The notes beneath the pieces were generated by a model, which saw only the letters and a list, made by a program, of their open reading frames with translations, did no database searches and had not been told where the DNA came from. A DNA stretch of 64,000 bases from Rhinopithecus roxellana (lineage: Eukaryota > Chordata > Mammalia > Primates > Cercopithecidae): NCBI RefSeq assembly GCF_007565055.1, contig NC_044558.1, positions 127,336,235 through 127,400,234 of the forward strand. The letters run 5' to 3'. The translations under genes and the position numbers were made by a program. This document shows, piece by piece, positions 1 through 12,693 of the stretch (positions are counted from its first letter, which is position 1; every line of letters begins with the position of its first letter).

Positions 1-1140
1 CCTGGCTATGTTGGTATCTCTGAACTCCTATTTTTCTTTCTTCAGTTTAGAGATGCAGTGAGAAGGATTAAGCCACTCCTCTCGGTTTTGATTCTGTCTT
101 TTAAACTGCGAAGTGGCAAATGTCCCAAAGGAACAAATCAGTAGGCTAAGGTAGGGCTCCTCTCTATTTACTCCCTTCCCTTTAAGAGTTTGGCTCTTTA
201 GGTCTTGGTTGCTTTGGCTGCTTTCCAATGCTTTCAAGGAGCTTTTTATATATTTTTTTGTATTGTTTTTCTGTTGGAGCAGATTAGTTTGGTACAAGCT
301 GCTTTATCACAGCCACAAAAAAAAAAAAAAAAAAAAAAAAAAAGAAACCTTCAGTTATTAGTTTTCTTAACCTGGCATTTCTTCAACTTATTTTTATAGT
401 AGGAACTTTTTTTTCTTGTGGTCATTGGATGAGCATTTCACAGAAGATCGTTTAGGAAACACTACCCCAATCGTGTGTCAGTCTATTTACCACTTCGCAG
501 ATGGGCACAAGTATTTCGTACTTTCATGCTATTGAACTTCTTTCCTCACTGCCTGGAATGACCATGCCCATACTTCTTTTGTCTACTGAAATCATACCAA
601 ACTCTACTTCTTTTATTAAAGATTCTGTGATTCTCTGAAGTTAAAGAAAAACCATCCCAAATGCCATTAGATTCTTTGAGATTATTTTTTCTTTTTGAGG
701 TTGTTTTTTCTTTTTCTGTATAATGGGAGCCTTGTAAATGATAATTTTTCTTCATGGTTCACCAGGAGTTTCACTTTAATAAAATTTAATATTAAATGTA
801 TTAAGTCTATTATTTGTGTTGTTCTTAACTATTCTTGAGCTTTTATTCTGATTGGTATGTTCTCTAACTCTTATTGTGTATTTGTTTTTTATATAGGTTC
901 CTATAAATTTTTACAAATACTTTATAAAACAGACCAAGAGTAAACAACAATAATCAAACAAAGCAAATTTCTTCTCAAGGCCATTTCAATTAATCAAGTT
1001 GAACCTTATTTTCAATCATTTATGACATATTTTTCCACAACTAAATTGTAATTTTATTGATGGCATAATTATTTCCTTGCCTAGCACATACACTTGGGGA
1101 ACAAAACATTGTTTAGGTTAATTTTGTGCTTTAGATTATT
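1..1140. other. Unassigned AT-rich sequence
   Basis: I see no gene and no repeat I can name. Short open frames here are frequently interrupted and match no family I recognise. The only clear structure is a run of 27 A residues at 317-343, not preceded by a recognisable SINE or processed transcript. Confidence 0.5.
317..343. repeat. Poly-A run (A27)
   Basis: A single uninterrupted A tract. It could be the tail of a decayed plus-strand insertion, but no recognisable retroelement body lies directly upstream and no TSD is evident. Confidence 0.9.
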
Positions 1141-1298
1141 ACAGTGGTATGAGCAGAGTCTTTGGGACCCAGAGTACCTGGTTTGATTCTCACCTCTACC
1201 TCTTACTGTTGGAGATCTTGGACAACTTGCTGAAACTCTTTTGCCTTATTTTATTCATATTTAAAATGGTCATTTGTTTGCTCTAGATTAAATAAATG

Positions 1299-1331
<33 letters not shown>

Positions 1332-1375
1332 CACTTAGAAAAGTATCTGGCACACAGGAACTCCTCAAAATATTA
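1141..1375 (+). mobile_element. MIR SINE
   Basis: The order of conserved MIR blocks is visible: ACAGTGGTATGAGCAGAG, then a GGTTTGATTC-like tRNA B-box region, a degenerate CTTGGACAACTTGCT core, ATTTAAAATGG, and a 3' GCACTTAGAAAAGTATCTGGC block followed by the CTCAAAATATT end. A (TA)15 microsatellite has expanded inside the 3' half. Confidence 0.8.
1301..1330. repeat. (TA)15 microsatellite
   Basis: Perfect TA dinucleotide array inside the MIR at 1141-1375. It is likely polymorphic and prone to cruciform extrusion. Confidence 0.95.
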
Positions 1376-1876
1376 CATAGGCAATTTGAGAAATCGTTAT
1401 AGTCTAATATTTGAAATGGTGAATTTTATAAAAATTTTTCAAAGTGCTAGAAGTTATGAAATGACCCTGTAGTATGTTCAAAATTTGCTAGCGTTGCAGT
1501 CATGTAGCTGTTGTTATAGAAAGTGAATGAAAATACAGTTGCATTAAGAAATACAAAAAAATAACTTCTTCTAAAGCTTGCGTTTTAGCTTCCTTATACT
1601 GGTGGTAACACTTTCAGAAGAAGTAATAGGATTAGAATATTAGCATGCTAACACATTATTCATCAATGATTAAGCATGCTTTTTTTAATGTATCAATGGT
1701 AAGTTTAGAAACCCCTGGTAGGGTAGTGCTAACTTAACTAAAAGTCATAAAATATGATCTGTGTATTACTACTGGTTATGATCACTGACATTGTTTTAAG
1801 AAATAATATTAGTATGTTATGATTGTGATTGGCCATAGTAACATGCAGATCCTTCCTTTTCCTGAGTTTACACTTT

Positions 1877-2180
1877 TTTGTTTTCTTTTTTCTTTTTTTA
1901 GATGGAGTTTCACTCTTGTTGCCCAGGCTGGAGTGCAATAGCGCAATCTCGGCTCACTGCAACCTCTGCCCCCCCGAGTTCAAGGGATTCTCCTGCCTCA
2001 GCCTCCTGAGTGGCTGGGATTACAGGCATGCACCACCATACCTGGCTAATTTTGTATTTTTAGTAGAGACGGGGTTTCTGCATGTTGGCCAGGCTGGTCT
2101 TGAACTCCTGACCTCAGATGATCCACTGGCCTCGGCCTCCCAAAGTGCTGGGATTACAGGCACGAGTCACAACTCCCGGC
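1877..2180 (-). mobile_element. Alu element (AluS-like)
   Basis: Poly-T-rich start (TTTTTTTAGATGGAGTTTC), both monomers in reverse orientation, and a CCCGGC end. The flanks CCTGAGTTTACACTTT (1861-1876) and CCTGAGCTTACACTTT (2181-2196) form a 16-bp TSD with one mismatch, which fixes the boundaries. Confidence 0.95.
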
Positions 2181-2426
2181 CCTGAGCTTACACTTTTGTA
2201 TGAATTCTCTAAGGGAAATTTGTGCCTCAAAACTGCAAGGTCAAATAATTTTATTATCAGCTTAATGTTGGATCTAATCTTCATTGTAGGACTCTATTAA
2301 GCAAGACTGGAGGTTTCTGTTTTCTATACCAGGTAAGCCTAAAGAACACTGTTACAAAGCCAGACAATAGACCTTTGCCTATTTTCCTTTACTCTTATGA
2401 TGACAAATTTTGAAACTTATCATCTT

Positions 2427-2716
2427 GGGCTGGGTGTGGTGGCTCATGCCTGTAATCCCAGCACTTTGGGAGGCTGAGGCAGGCAGATCACTTGAGGTTA
2501 GGAGTTTGAGACCAGCCTGGCCAACATGGCAAAGCACCGTCTCTACTAAAAATACAAAAATTAGCCAGGCATGATGGTGCATGCCTGTAATCCCAGCTAC
2601 TCGGGAGGCTGAGGCAGGAGGATAACTTGAGCCCGGGATATGAAGGTTGCAGTACGCCTCGATTGTGCCACTGGACTTCAGCCTGGGTGACAGAGTAAGA
2701 CTCTGTCTCAAAAAAA
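2427..2716 (+). mobile_element. Alu element (AluS/J-like)
   Basis: GGCTGGGTGTGGTGGCTCA start, two monomers and a short A tail. A perfect 15-bp TSD, GAAACTTATCATCTT, lies at 2412-2426 and 2717-2731. The nick site on the other strand reads TTTC/AA, compatible with L1 endonuclease. Confidence 0.96.
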
Positions 2717-2731
2717 GAAACTTATCATCTT

Positions 2732-5069
2732 AATGGAAAAGAAGACACACTTGCAACTACCATAGAAAACAAAGACAGAGTGAGTAAAAGCATTTGACCA
2801 TATGCCTAGAGCCTGGGACGGGTCTAGGTTGCTGGCCTGGGGTTTCCCTAGGATAGGAGTAGCCTTAGCCGGTGAGAGAGTGCATAAAGATTTCAAGGAA
2901 AGCAAGATGACTAGGTCTTTGGAGTAGCTTGGGCTCAACCAGTTCTGACCCTCATATAAAGAAGAGAATTGGAAAGTGAAGTCAAAGAAATAGGTGCTTA
3001 GGCCTTCTCACTGGCCTTACTAGCATTCTGGCTGCATGAATGGAAGAGCAAGAAGGGTGGGAGTATAAGAAAAAGACACAGGCATTGTTCTGATGGTCAG
3101 TGAGACCTGGGATTTGTTGTAGTCACCTGGGCTTCTAGAAGGAAAACAATCTAAAAAAAGAAGTGTTGTTCTGATAAGTGTAGACACCTCACTTAATGTT
3201 GTCTCCACGCACTAAAGCAAGGGTAAAAACACTGTCCTGAATCTGACTGGTCCAGGTTAGAATTGCAGAGGATATCTTGTCTTAGGTCTGGAATCTTGAT
3301 TGTAAAGGAGTGAAAAGGGAGTGGCTATTAAAGCCAATAGATGTTTTATAATTTAAAAATGTCTTTTACATATAGTGGAGCCCTGTTATCAAAGCCCAAA
3401 TTACCTCATTGAAAAAAAAGCTACATATATGAAATTGATAGTAAATGCTTCCAACAATTTATCACACACACATTCACAAATGTGCACATGCACACTGGTT
3501 CACTGAGCAATATTTTATTATATTGTCAAGCTTCTTTCAATATGCATGTATTAATTGGAGTTCAAATTTTTTGAAAAAGTCATTATTCATAGTCTGCAGT
3601 TTCTAATTTTATTTTTTAAAAAGTGCAGTGAGCTCTTAAATACATTTTTAGAGTAATATGAATTCAGGATCTTTCTAACCTTTTTTTTCTAAAAGTTATT
3701 GTTGTTTTACCTACATTTAGCTCACTATAAATTATTAATTTTCAAAATCAACTCATCTTTATATTTTTCAAAACACTCATATTTCAATGTTTTTTCGTAT
3801 TTACATTGCATCATTTATAAATTTAAATTGCATAATTATGATGAAGTAGGGTAGGTATGCAAACAAATACAGCAGATTTTTATTATCATTCCTTTAAGGA
3901 GCAGAAGTGCTTCTCAGTTCTGAGACTCTAAGGACTCTTGGATATTTTAGAGTGAATGAGGAATATTGATTAATGGGGGTAAAACATATATACTAACAGA
4001 GCGTAAACAAGAAAAAGAATTCAATAATCTAACATTTTAGATAAGTTATTTGCAAGTGGAAGTTGATCGTGATATAGTTTTCAAATCCTTTGCAAAATCC
4101 AGTGGCATTTTGTCTACACAGATTTTCCTGAGGCACTTTCTGCACAAATGCACACAAGTACACACCTGCCCCTCAACCTTCTATATAATCTTTTAGACCT
4201 GGCAAAATACTCTCTAAGGCTAGACCAATTTTGCCTCAAACCAGGTCTGAGCTGCTCTTTGGAATTTGGAAATATTTATATCTAAATTTGAGTTGGTCAC
4301 ATAGTCCAAGTTGAGGGAGTATAACAGAATGCAGTCAGGTATGAGAGTCCAGTCTGTGCAGCACCCTAATGGGAAAGACACAGTGACAGGAGAGCATCAT
4401 TAGTGCCTGAATACGTGCACATATTCACCACTAGCTTTTTGAAGCTTGTCGCTGTCTTTTGTGGTTGTCTTATATATGTAGCAACTAGCTTTCTCTATAT
4501 TTGGCTGTGATAGAAAAGATAAAAATAAAAGATAGGGGTTTTAGATGATTTTTAATGCAATCTGAAGTTAGAAGCAGAACGTTAATAAAACATGGCACAG
4601 TAGAAAACTTTTTCAATGAACACTTTCAGAATAAGAATTTCTGTCTCATGTAGTCACTTACTCACTGAGCAGCGCTGTCAGAGTCTGAAGCCTGTGTGGG
4701 TGGCAGCTTCCAGGGAATATGAATATACATGAGCGTGTAAAAATAGGGATATTAAAGGTAGCTAAAACCTTGAGTCTTTTTTTTTTTTTTATTTTCACCT
4801 TGGCCCTTAGGATAAAGCTGCACAACAAATTTAGGGATACCAAGTAGAAAACAAAATAACTAGAGTGTGCTGGATATTCCTAAACTTTATTAGATCTAAG
4901 AAAGCATACAAAACATAGTGATAAAAGAGCGAGTGAGCTGTGTTTTAATAATTGAACACTGAATATTAAAGAGAGACTAACAATGTTTATATGGATTTTC
5001 CTTGGACTTCCCTGTGAAGTATTAAATAGTTTCCACCCCGATTTTCTTGCATTTAATAATTTGCAATCA
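2732..5069. other. Unassigned sequence
   Basis: No gene or named repeat recognised. It contains CA-rich patches near 3463-3495 and a T-run near 4777-4790. Open frames are short, lack codon bias and have no recognisable domains. Confidence 0.4.
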
Positions 5070-5250
5070 GTTCATTTATTCATTCACTGAGTAAATATGT
5101 AAGTACCTTCTGTCTGTGATATTGCACTATCCCAAGTCCTTTAAAATCTGATTAAACAGCTGAGGGGAACAGGTAATGGTAACAGAACATGAGCGTGGTC
5201 TAAGCAAATATTACAGGAGAGAAGAAGTGAATTGGCACCAAATAGTCAAT
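5070..5250 (-). mobile_element. L2-like LINE 3' remnant
   Basis: TTCATTTATTCATTCACTGAGTAAATAT followed by a degenerate TACCTTCTGTCTGTGATATTGCACTA block matches the reverse complement of the L2 3' end (target ATTCA repeats, then the 'last-for-three' block). Heavily diverged, with approximate ends. Confidence 0.5.
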
Positions 5251-7509
5251 ATTTCTTCTTGGCTCAATGCAACCTAGCATTACAGAGAGGGAGGACTGAC
5301 GGTGACAAAGTAATCCTTTTATCACTGTGTCTTGGAGTTTATTTACTTTTCCATTAGGAATTAAAGAAGGCTAAATTTATATTTTATAGCTTACAACTTT
5401 TAGAAAGGAAACTCTCCTTGAGCACAAGCAACTAAGGCTTTTATTATTTTTTTCTAGGACCAGAGTTCCTTGTACTTATGGTTGGTTGACATATGCCTGG
5501 CCTCTTGGAGTACGTGCTGTTAGTAATATGCAGTTTAGAAGTAACAGAAACTAGCTGTGAATCAGCTTACACAACTGGAGGAAAAACAATCAGTCATGAC
5601 AGCAATAATTAGAATTCATCAAATTATATTCATATTCTCTCCTGTAACTTCTTTATTCTAATAATCTCCAATGCACATTAAGAGATAATTAGAGAAGAAT
5701 TGTTCCATCCAACTGACATTTAGTTACTTATAAGCCATTGAGCTGCTAGAGGCTGAGCCATGCTATCTTCTACAGTAGTTCATAATTAAGATGTCATAAT
5801 GCACAGAGACATTGTGTATGTATCTTTGAATGTGCATAGGACTTCATACTATATATTTCATTATGCCTGGAAATTTTCCACATTAACCTACCTTTTTCCC
5901 ATTAGTTTTAAACAAGGAAAAAAGAAAAGCGGGAAAACAGTGCAAATAGACTCCCCATTTTACCCTGTGAGTTTTGGAGAATTTAGTCTTCACCAATTGC
6001 CAGATAGAAGAGTAGAAGTTGATTTTCCCTGGTAGATTTATTTAGAATCAGCCTGGAAGCAACTTCTGACTTTTATTTTGTGGATGAGAGATTCCCATGA
6101 CAGTGAATTAAGTGAAGTATGAAGGTCTTGGGTGCTAAGCCGATGTCCTGCTGCTGAGCTGAGTTTGCTTTGTATTGCAGAGTAAATTGAAGCCGGTATA
6201 ACAAGTCATTTGCACAATGTTAGACTAAAAATCCCTTTAAAAATCAAAGCACTCACATAAAAAGATTCAACTAGAGAAATAATGGGACTCAATTTTGATG
6301 ATCAAGATAATCATAGAAGATTTTAGGAGGGCAGCACAAACGTCTCACATGATGAAGAAGGAGACAGGTAGGATGGGAAGATGGCTGGATTCTCGAATAG
6401 GGGAATGAATAAAGAGAAGTAAGAACTTTGAAATGGCAGTCTACTTGAGATCTTACACATAAATGCATGTTTGTGGGAAAAGTCTACTGCTAGCGAACAC
6501 ATTTGTTAGTGAACCAAAAATGCCCTGTGGGTTAAAGCATTTCCCCACCCATCAGCAATTGAGGACAGCAAAGTACATGTTTAAAAAGGAAATTAAGTTC
6601 AATAGCTTCTGGTATGTTTGAATGGGAACATATATCATTTTTGCAAAGCTTCACTGATATTCTTTAAACTGACAGCAGGTCTGGCCACATTTCCTTCAGT
6701 TTCACATAATGATTGAACTTGTGAACTCTCCTGGCTTCAGACATTTCAATGGTGTTGGCTCCTTTCAAACCTTCAGCTTGGAGGACTTCTCATAAATTTT
6801 ATTTGTTTTTATTGTGAATTTAAAAAATTTTTTTATTCAGTTGCTCATTGTTGGTGAAAGCAATGGAAAAAGTTACCATTCATACTCTTGGTCTTTTTGG
6901 GTTAAATGACGTCACCCAGCACTGATTGGGGTGGGGGTGTGTGGGGAAAGCGATGGAAAGAATACTGTGAATCATACACAGGCTACAGGACCAGGAAGAT
7001 GAACGCTTGCATGTCTGGCTGTGAGTAGCTCCAAAGAGAAATTAAAATTTCATTTATTTTCAAAAGAGGGACTATGTCTCTTCTGAATACATTAGAATGT
7101 GGTTTTTACTCTCATTGTGACAGTCTTACCCACTCATACCTGTCAAGAACACATTCATTTCTAGGAAATGGTGTTTGGAATACTTGGAAGAAAATCCTCT
7201 TTGCTTCTCTATGGAACTACCTCTTAGCTATCTATGCAAACAAAGAATGGTTTTCCCTTGCTTTCATTTTACACCTGCATTCTATATGATAATGGGTAGT
7301 GTATGAGCATTTCAAAAAACTACCCACAGTATTTCAAATTATTATTAATTGTGTGGAAGTATTTTTTCCTCTCATTAAAGAATTTCCAACTATATATTTA
7401 CATGGCCTTTAGTAATTTCAACATTTTTGGATATGTACTTTTATCATATGTCATGCATTTTCACCATCCAGATAATCATTTATTAGGAAGCTGTGAAAAA
7501 GACCACCTT
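5251..7509. other. Unassigned sequence
   Basis: No gene, RNA gene or repeat that I can name. Frames around 5799-6035 and 7074-7575 are open for 60-90 codons but show no domain and no coding signature. Confidence 0.4.
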
Positions 7510-7690
7510 ATGAACACCTACTGTACACTGAGGACTTTACATGGGTTATCTAAGTTAATATTCATAATAACTTGAAGAGGTAGACATTATTTTTATTTTG
7601 TAAATGGCTACATGACATTTGTCTAGTGTGTTCAACAAAAAGTTTTTAAATCAGGATTTGAATAAAGTCCTTTTCTTCCCCAAAGCCTAA
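7510..7690 (-). mobile_element. MIR SINE fragment
   Basis: GGACTTTACATGGGTTATCTAAGTTAATATTCATAATAACTTGAAGAGGTAGACATTATT is the reverse complement of the MIR 3' core, followed by a degraded ATTTTGTAAATGG block and an AATCAGGATTTGAA remnant of the tRNA-like part. Confidence 0.75.
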
Positions 7691-7802
7691 GAAAAAGATG
7701 AAAATAAATAACTCATAATCTCACACCCAAAGGCAGACACTGGCAGCATTTTCTTATATAATTTATACTTTTTTAAAAGCTAAAATATATGTCTCACCCT
7801 AC

Positions 7803-8289
7803 TCCCCGCCTCTCACAGTTAGGGTCTCTGTCAGCAACAGAATTCCAATCAGATGGTTCAGTTGAGGAGACCTCAATGGAGGGATGATTTGTTGAAGTGT
7901 GGATAGAGCTGCCGGAACCAGCAGCGGGGGCTGGGGTCATGAGGAAACTGAGATGGCAGCCTATTACCTCCCTAGCCTAAGAAGATCTGGCAAAAAATAA
8001 TGTCACTGAAGCCCAGTGAAAGCTGGAACACTGGAGGAGGAGCTTCATACCAGGAACCGTAGTCTAGAAGGGATGCAACCACTGCCACAGCCACAGGGCA
8101 AGACTGGAAAGAAATAACCTGACCTCCAACTCTCTTTGCCTCCTCTCGTTTTAATCTCCTTTTGGTCTTCTTATTGGCAGAACCTAGCGGGAAGCCAGTC
8201 TTGATGGGAGCCCAGGTGCAGGGTTAGCCTCTGAGAACACAGAGAAGGGCAAAGAATTATGGAGGAGTGCAAGTGGTGAAAAGCCAACA
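7803..8289. repeat. Unclassified insert within L1M
   Basis: A more GC-rich block of about 480 bp separates two collinear L1M pieces. Phrases such as CAGAATTCCAATCAGATGGTTCA and TTGGCAGAACCTAGCGGGAAGCCAG look like a dispersed repeat I have seen before but cannot name. No TSD was found. Confidence 0.35.
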
Positions 8290-8574
8290 CAAGGTTTTCC
8301 TATGCATAATCGTTTTCTGTTTCGGTAAAATGAACATTTATAAATGGCTTAATAGCAGTTTGCCACCTGAATATGTTGTAATCTTTTACAATGGAATATT
8401 TAGGTCATTTGAACATTTATTATTATTATAATTAATGCTATAATAAACATCTTGTAGATAACACTTCTGTAAATATCTTTTATCATGTCCTTTGAATAAA
8501 TTCCTGGAAGATGAATTGGCATTCAAAGGTCTTTGCATTTTTGAGATGAAATATAATACGACATAATGTGACCA

Positions 8575-8805
8575 TCAAGTATGCAGGCTCTTGAGGACAG
8601 ATTTTACACATTCAAATCTTGGCTTTGCCATTTACCAGCTGTGTGGCCTTGGTAAATTAATTGACCTCTCTGAGACCCAGTTTCTTCCTCTTTCAAACTG
8701 GACTAATAATAACATACGGCAATTTTTAAGACTAGTTAATAAATGCAAAACACTTATAATACTATAAGACTTATAATTACCATATAAATATTCACTATTG
8801 TTATT
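8575..8805 (+). mobile_element. MIR SINE
   Basis: Clear MIR order: TCAAATCTTGGCTTTGCCA (B-box region), then ACCAGCTGTGTGGCCTTGG, then TGACCTCTCTGAGACCCAGTTTCTTC and an AT-rich 3' end. Well preserved for its age. Confidence 0.85.
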
Positions 8806-8816
8806 TGTAAGACAAC

Positions 8817-9113
8817 TTTTTTTTCTTTTTTGAGATGGAGTCTCACTCTGTCACCCAGGCTGGAGTGCAGTGGAACAATCTCAGCTCACTGGAACCTCTG
8901 CTTCCTGGGTTCAAGCAATTCTCCTGACTCAGCCTTCCGAGGAGCTGGGATTACAGGCAGGTGCAACCATACCCGGCTAATTTTTGTATCTTTAGTAGAG
9001 ACAGGGTTTCACCATGTTGGCCAGGCTGGTCTCGAACTCCTGACCTCAGATGATCTGCCCGCCTTGGCCTCCTGAAGTGCTGGGATTACAGGCGTGAGCC
9101 ACCATGCCTGGCC
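8817..9113 (-). mobile_element. Alu element (AluS-like)
   Basis: Reverse-oriented Alu from poly-T (8817) to GCCTGGCC (9113). Flanked by a short GACAAC repeat at 8811-8816 and 9114-9119. It landed inside the 5' TSD of the neighbouring L1 at 9130, so it is the younger of the two. Confidence 0.93.
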
Positions 9114-9129
9114 GACAACATCTTTTGAA

Positions 9130-9756
9130 GGGAACACTTCTACACTGCTGGTGGGAATGTAAACTAGTACAACCACTATGGAAAACTGTGTGGAGATTCC
9201 TTAAAGAACTAAAAGTAGAACTACCATTTGATTCAGCAATCCCACTACTGGGTATTTACCCAGAGGAAAATAAGTCATTATATGAAAAAGATGCACAAGC
9301 ATGTTTATAGTAACACAATTAGCAATTGCAAAAATGTGGAACCAACCCAAATGTGCATCAATCGATGAGTAGATAAAGAAACTGTGGTGTATATGTACAA
9401 TGGAATACTACTCATCCATAAAAAGGAATGAATGGCAATTATCGCAACCTGGATGGGATTGGAGACTATTATCTAAGTGAAGTAACTCAGGAATGGAAAA
9501 CCAAACATTGTATGTTCTCACTCATAAGTGGGAGCTAAGCTATGAGGATGCAAAGGAGTAAGAATGGACTTTGGGGACTCAGTGGGGAAAGGCTGGGAAG
9601 GGGTGAGGGATAAAAGACTACAAATTGGGTTCAGTATATACTGCTTAGGTGATGGATGCACCGAAATCTCACAAACCACCACTAAAGAACTGACTTATGT
9701 AACCAAATGCCACCTGTTCCCCAAAAATCTACGGAAATAAAAAAATTTTTAAAAGG
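9130..9756 (+). mobile_element. 5'-truncated L1 (L1PB/L1MA-like)
   Basis: Begins in the ORF2 C-terminal region (GGTGGGAATGTAAACTAGTACAACC; encoded LLHCWWECKLVQPLWKTVW motif) and runs through a 3' UTR ending GTAACCAAATGCCACCTGTTCCCC, then AATAAA and an A/T-rich tail. TSD GACAACATCTTTTGAA (9114-9129) against GACAACATATTTTGAA (9757-9772), with one mismatch in 16. The 3' UTR style indicates an older primate L1 than the L1PA copies downstream. Confidence 0.88.
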
Positions 9757-9920
9757 GACAACATATTTTGAAAAACTGTTCTTCAAAAAGTTTGTACTAG
9801 TTTACATTTTCTTAAGCAGTCTTTAGGGGACACATGTCCCCATACTTTCACCATTTCTCTTAATCTTTGCCAATTTAATAGACCAGAGATAGTATCTCAT
9901 TACCATTTTAATTTTTAGTT

Positions 9921-10834
9921 GAAATTTAATTTGGAGATGAATTTACTTCCTTTAATATGGAAAGGATTTAAAAATCATGTAATACTTTAGGGTCATTATG
10001 AACATCAATCATCATAGTACTGTGGTTGCACATGAGTGATGGCTAATAGAGAGTTTTGGTTTGGAAAATTGGCTGCAGTGTTTAATAGCTTAGTGACTAT
10101 GTAAATAAGGTACACTAATGAATATTCATGAAATCTTTAGCCCAGCTAAATGAACGCTCTATCAAAGGGGTTAAATGAATGCAAAGATTTTCTACTATGA
10201 AATGCTAGATATATAACAGATGTACAATTCCAGTGTGGGATGGGCCCACTACTGTTTCCAAACAGCCGCCACACTGCTCATGAAATCATCCTTGCACCTG
10301 CTCATGTGGTGTGCATCTGTGCTTTGTTGGTGGTGCCACTGGCATCAATGTAGGAGATGGAACTAAACGTGATTGTTTTGTATCTGTAGCTGTTAGTGCA
10401 TGGTAAGATACTTCTGGTGATAATTTTATTTACAGCTTCCTCTGTTGTGACCTCATATCTCCCATCTCAAATTAGTTATTCAAATGCATCACTATTACCA
10501 TGCAGCAGGCTAAGCAATTCATCTATTCCTGAAAGAAATCTGCTCGAAACTAGAAGTAGAGATTCCTCTGCAAAGTTTAATAATGAAATTTCAATTACTT
10601 TTCCTTAAATGTAATGGGTAGATGCTTTAGATCTGACTCAACTATGACAGGCAAGCAAGCATGTGATGAGGTGATGACACTGGAGAAAAGTGATGTCCTT
10701 CTCTTGCTGGCAATTTAGTAAAAATTGCTGACACACTAAGGCTATCCAATTAAGTCCATATCAGTCAATTTGTGTAGCGGTGTCTAAGGGGGAGGAAGGC
10801 TGTGGCATATACATTTTCATAGAAAAGACTGAAT
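9921..10834. other. Unassigned sequence
   Basis: No gene or named repeat recognised. One 70-codon open frame (10396-10608) begins with a hydrophobic stretch but has no homologue I know and no flanking signals. Confidence 0.4.
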
Positions 10835-11041
10835 GATTTTTTATATTTTGTTTTTATTTATTTTTAATTTAAGGATAAAATGGCATGTATTTACTATGTA
10901 CAACAGATTGTTCTGAAGTATATACACATTGTGGAATGCCCAAATCTAGCTAATTAACATAGACAGGACCTAACGTAGTTATTGTTTTAGTAATGAGAAT
11001 ACTTTACATCCACTCAGTAGTTTTTAAGAATACACTATGTT

Positions 11042-11347
11042 GCGGGGTTCAGCGGCTCACACCTGTAATCCCAGCACTTTGGTAGGCTGAGGTGGGTGGA
11101 TCACCTGAAGTTAGGAGTTCGAGATCAGTCTGGCCAACCTGGTGAAACCCCGTCTCTACTAAAATACAAAAATTAGCTGGGTGTGGTGGCAGGCACCTGT
11201 AATCCCAGCTACTTGGGAGGCTTAGGAAGGAGAATCACTTGAACCTGGGAGGTAGAGGTTGCAATGAGCCAAGATTATGCCATTACACTCCAGCCTGAGC
11301 AACACAGTGAGACTCTGTCTCAAAAAAAAAAAAAAAAAAAAAAAAAA
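11042..11347 (+). mobile_element. Alu element (AluS-like)
   Basis: Diverged start (GCGGGGTTCAGCGGCTCAC), two complete monomers and an A26 tail at about 11322-11347. It sits head to tail with the next Alu inside the L1M. Confidence 0.93.
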
Positions 11348-11355
11348 GGAAAAGA

Positions 11356-11660
11356 GGCCGGGAGCAGTGGCTCATGCCTGGAATCCTGGCACTTTGGGAG
11401 GCCGAGGTGGGTGGATCAAAAAGTCAGGAGATTGAGACCATCCTGACTAACACGGTGAAACCCCGTCTCTACTAAAAATACAACAAATTAGCCGGGCGTG
11501 GTGGCGGGCGCCTGCAGTCCCAGCTACTCGGGAGGCTGAGGCAGGAGAATGGCGGGAACCTGGGAGGTGGAGCTTGCAGTGAGCTGAGATGGCGCCACTG
11601 CACTCCAGCCTGGGCGACAGAGTGAGATTCCATCTCAAAAAAAATAAAGGAGAAAAAGAA
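11356..11660 (+). mobile_element. Alu element (AluY-like)
   Basis: GGCCGGGAGCAGTGGCTCA start; TTAGCCGGGCGTGGTGGCGG, GGAGCTTGCAGTGAGCTGAG and GGCGCCACTGCACTCC are Y-type features. The tail is interrupted (AAAATAAAGGAGAAAAAG). It follows the A tail of the upstream Alu directly, a common Alu-into-tail arrangement. Confidence 0.93.
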
Positions 11661-12693
11661 AAGAATATGACACGTTGTTGACTATAGTCAGTGTTTTTGC
11701 ACAATAGGTTTCTAACTTATTCATCCTGTCTAGTTGGAATTTTGTGTGGTTTTGAGTACCATCTCTCCGCCCCTGATCTCAACCACCTCAGCCTTTGGTA
11801 ACCATTCTCCTCTACTTCTATGAGATCAGCTTTTTTAGATTCCACATAAATTTGAGATCATGTGGTATTTTTCTTTCTGTGCCTGCTTATTTCACTTAAA
11901 ATAATGTCTTCCAGGTCCATCCACGTTGTCACAAATGACAGGACTTCCTTCTTTCTAATGACGGAATAGAATTTCTTTGTGTGTGTATACCATGTTTTTT
12001 AAATCTATTGATCCCTCGATGAACATAGCTTGTTTCCACATCTTGGCTATTGTGAATAACACTGCAATACATAGGAGAGGGCAGCTATCTTTTTGACCTA
12101 CTATTAATTTCATTTCCTTTGGATATATACCCAGTAGTGGAATTCCTGGATCATATGATAGTTCTATTTTTAACATTTTGAGGAACCTACATACTGTTTT
12201 CCATACTGCATGTACTAATTTACATTCCTGCCAATAGTGTGCAATACTGAGAAGATTTGCCACATACTCTCCAATGTTTGTTATCTTTAGTCTTTTTGTT
12301 AATAGCCATTCTAACAAATATGAGTGATATTTCGTTGTGGTTTTAATTTGCATGACTGGTGATGTTGAGCATTTTTAAATATACATATCTTGGCCATTTG
12401 TGTGTCTTTTTTTTTTCTTGAGAAAAATCTGTTCAGCTCTTTTACCCATTTTGAAATCAGGTTATTTGTTTCCCTGCTATTGAGTTTTTCTGAGTTTCAA
12501 GTATTTTGGATATTAACCCCTTATCATATCTATAGTTTGCAACTATTTTCTCTCGTTGTGTAGGTTGCTTCTCTGTTGATTGCTTTCTTTGCCGTGCAGA
12601 AGTTTTTAGTTGGATAATTCTTTTATGATTAATTCTTTTAAAAAATCTTTATGTAGCCCAAGGTTATAAAGATATTCTCTTTTCTCTCAGAAA

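Larger units (their letters stand above)
7690..9920 (-). mobile_element. Old L1M-type LINE, multiply interrupted
   Basis: Three collinear blocks (7690-7802, about 8290-8574 and 9757-9920) follow the order expected for a minus-strand L1M 3' region. They carry GCATAATC..TTTATAAATGG, then AATAAACATCTTGTAG..AATAAATTCCTGGAAG, then AGTTTGTACTAGTTTACATTTTC..TAATCTTTGCCAATTTAATAG. They are separated by an unclassified insert, a MIR, an Alu and a younger L1. Confidence 0.65.

Noticed and set aside
1301..1330. TA array considered as a CRISPR-like or regulatory repeat
   Set aside because: Plain dinucleotide microsatellite inside a MIR.
1829..2185. 118-codon frame with GWDYRHAPPYLANF-like sequence
   Set aside because: Classic translation of a reverse Alu, not a gene.
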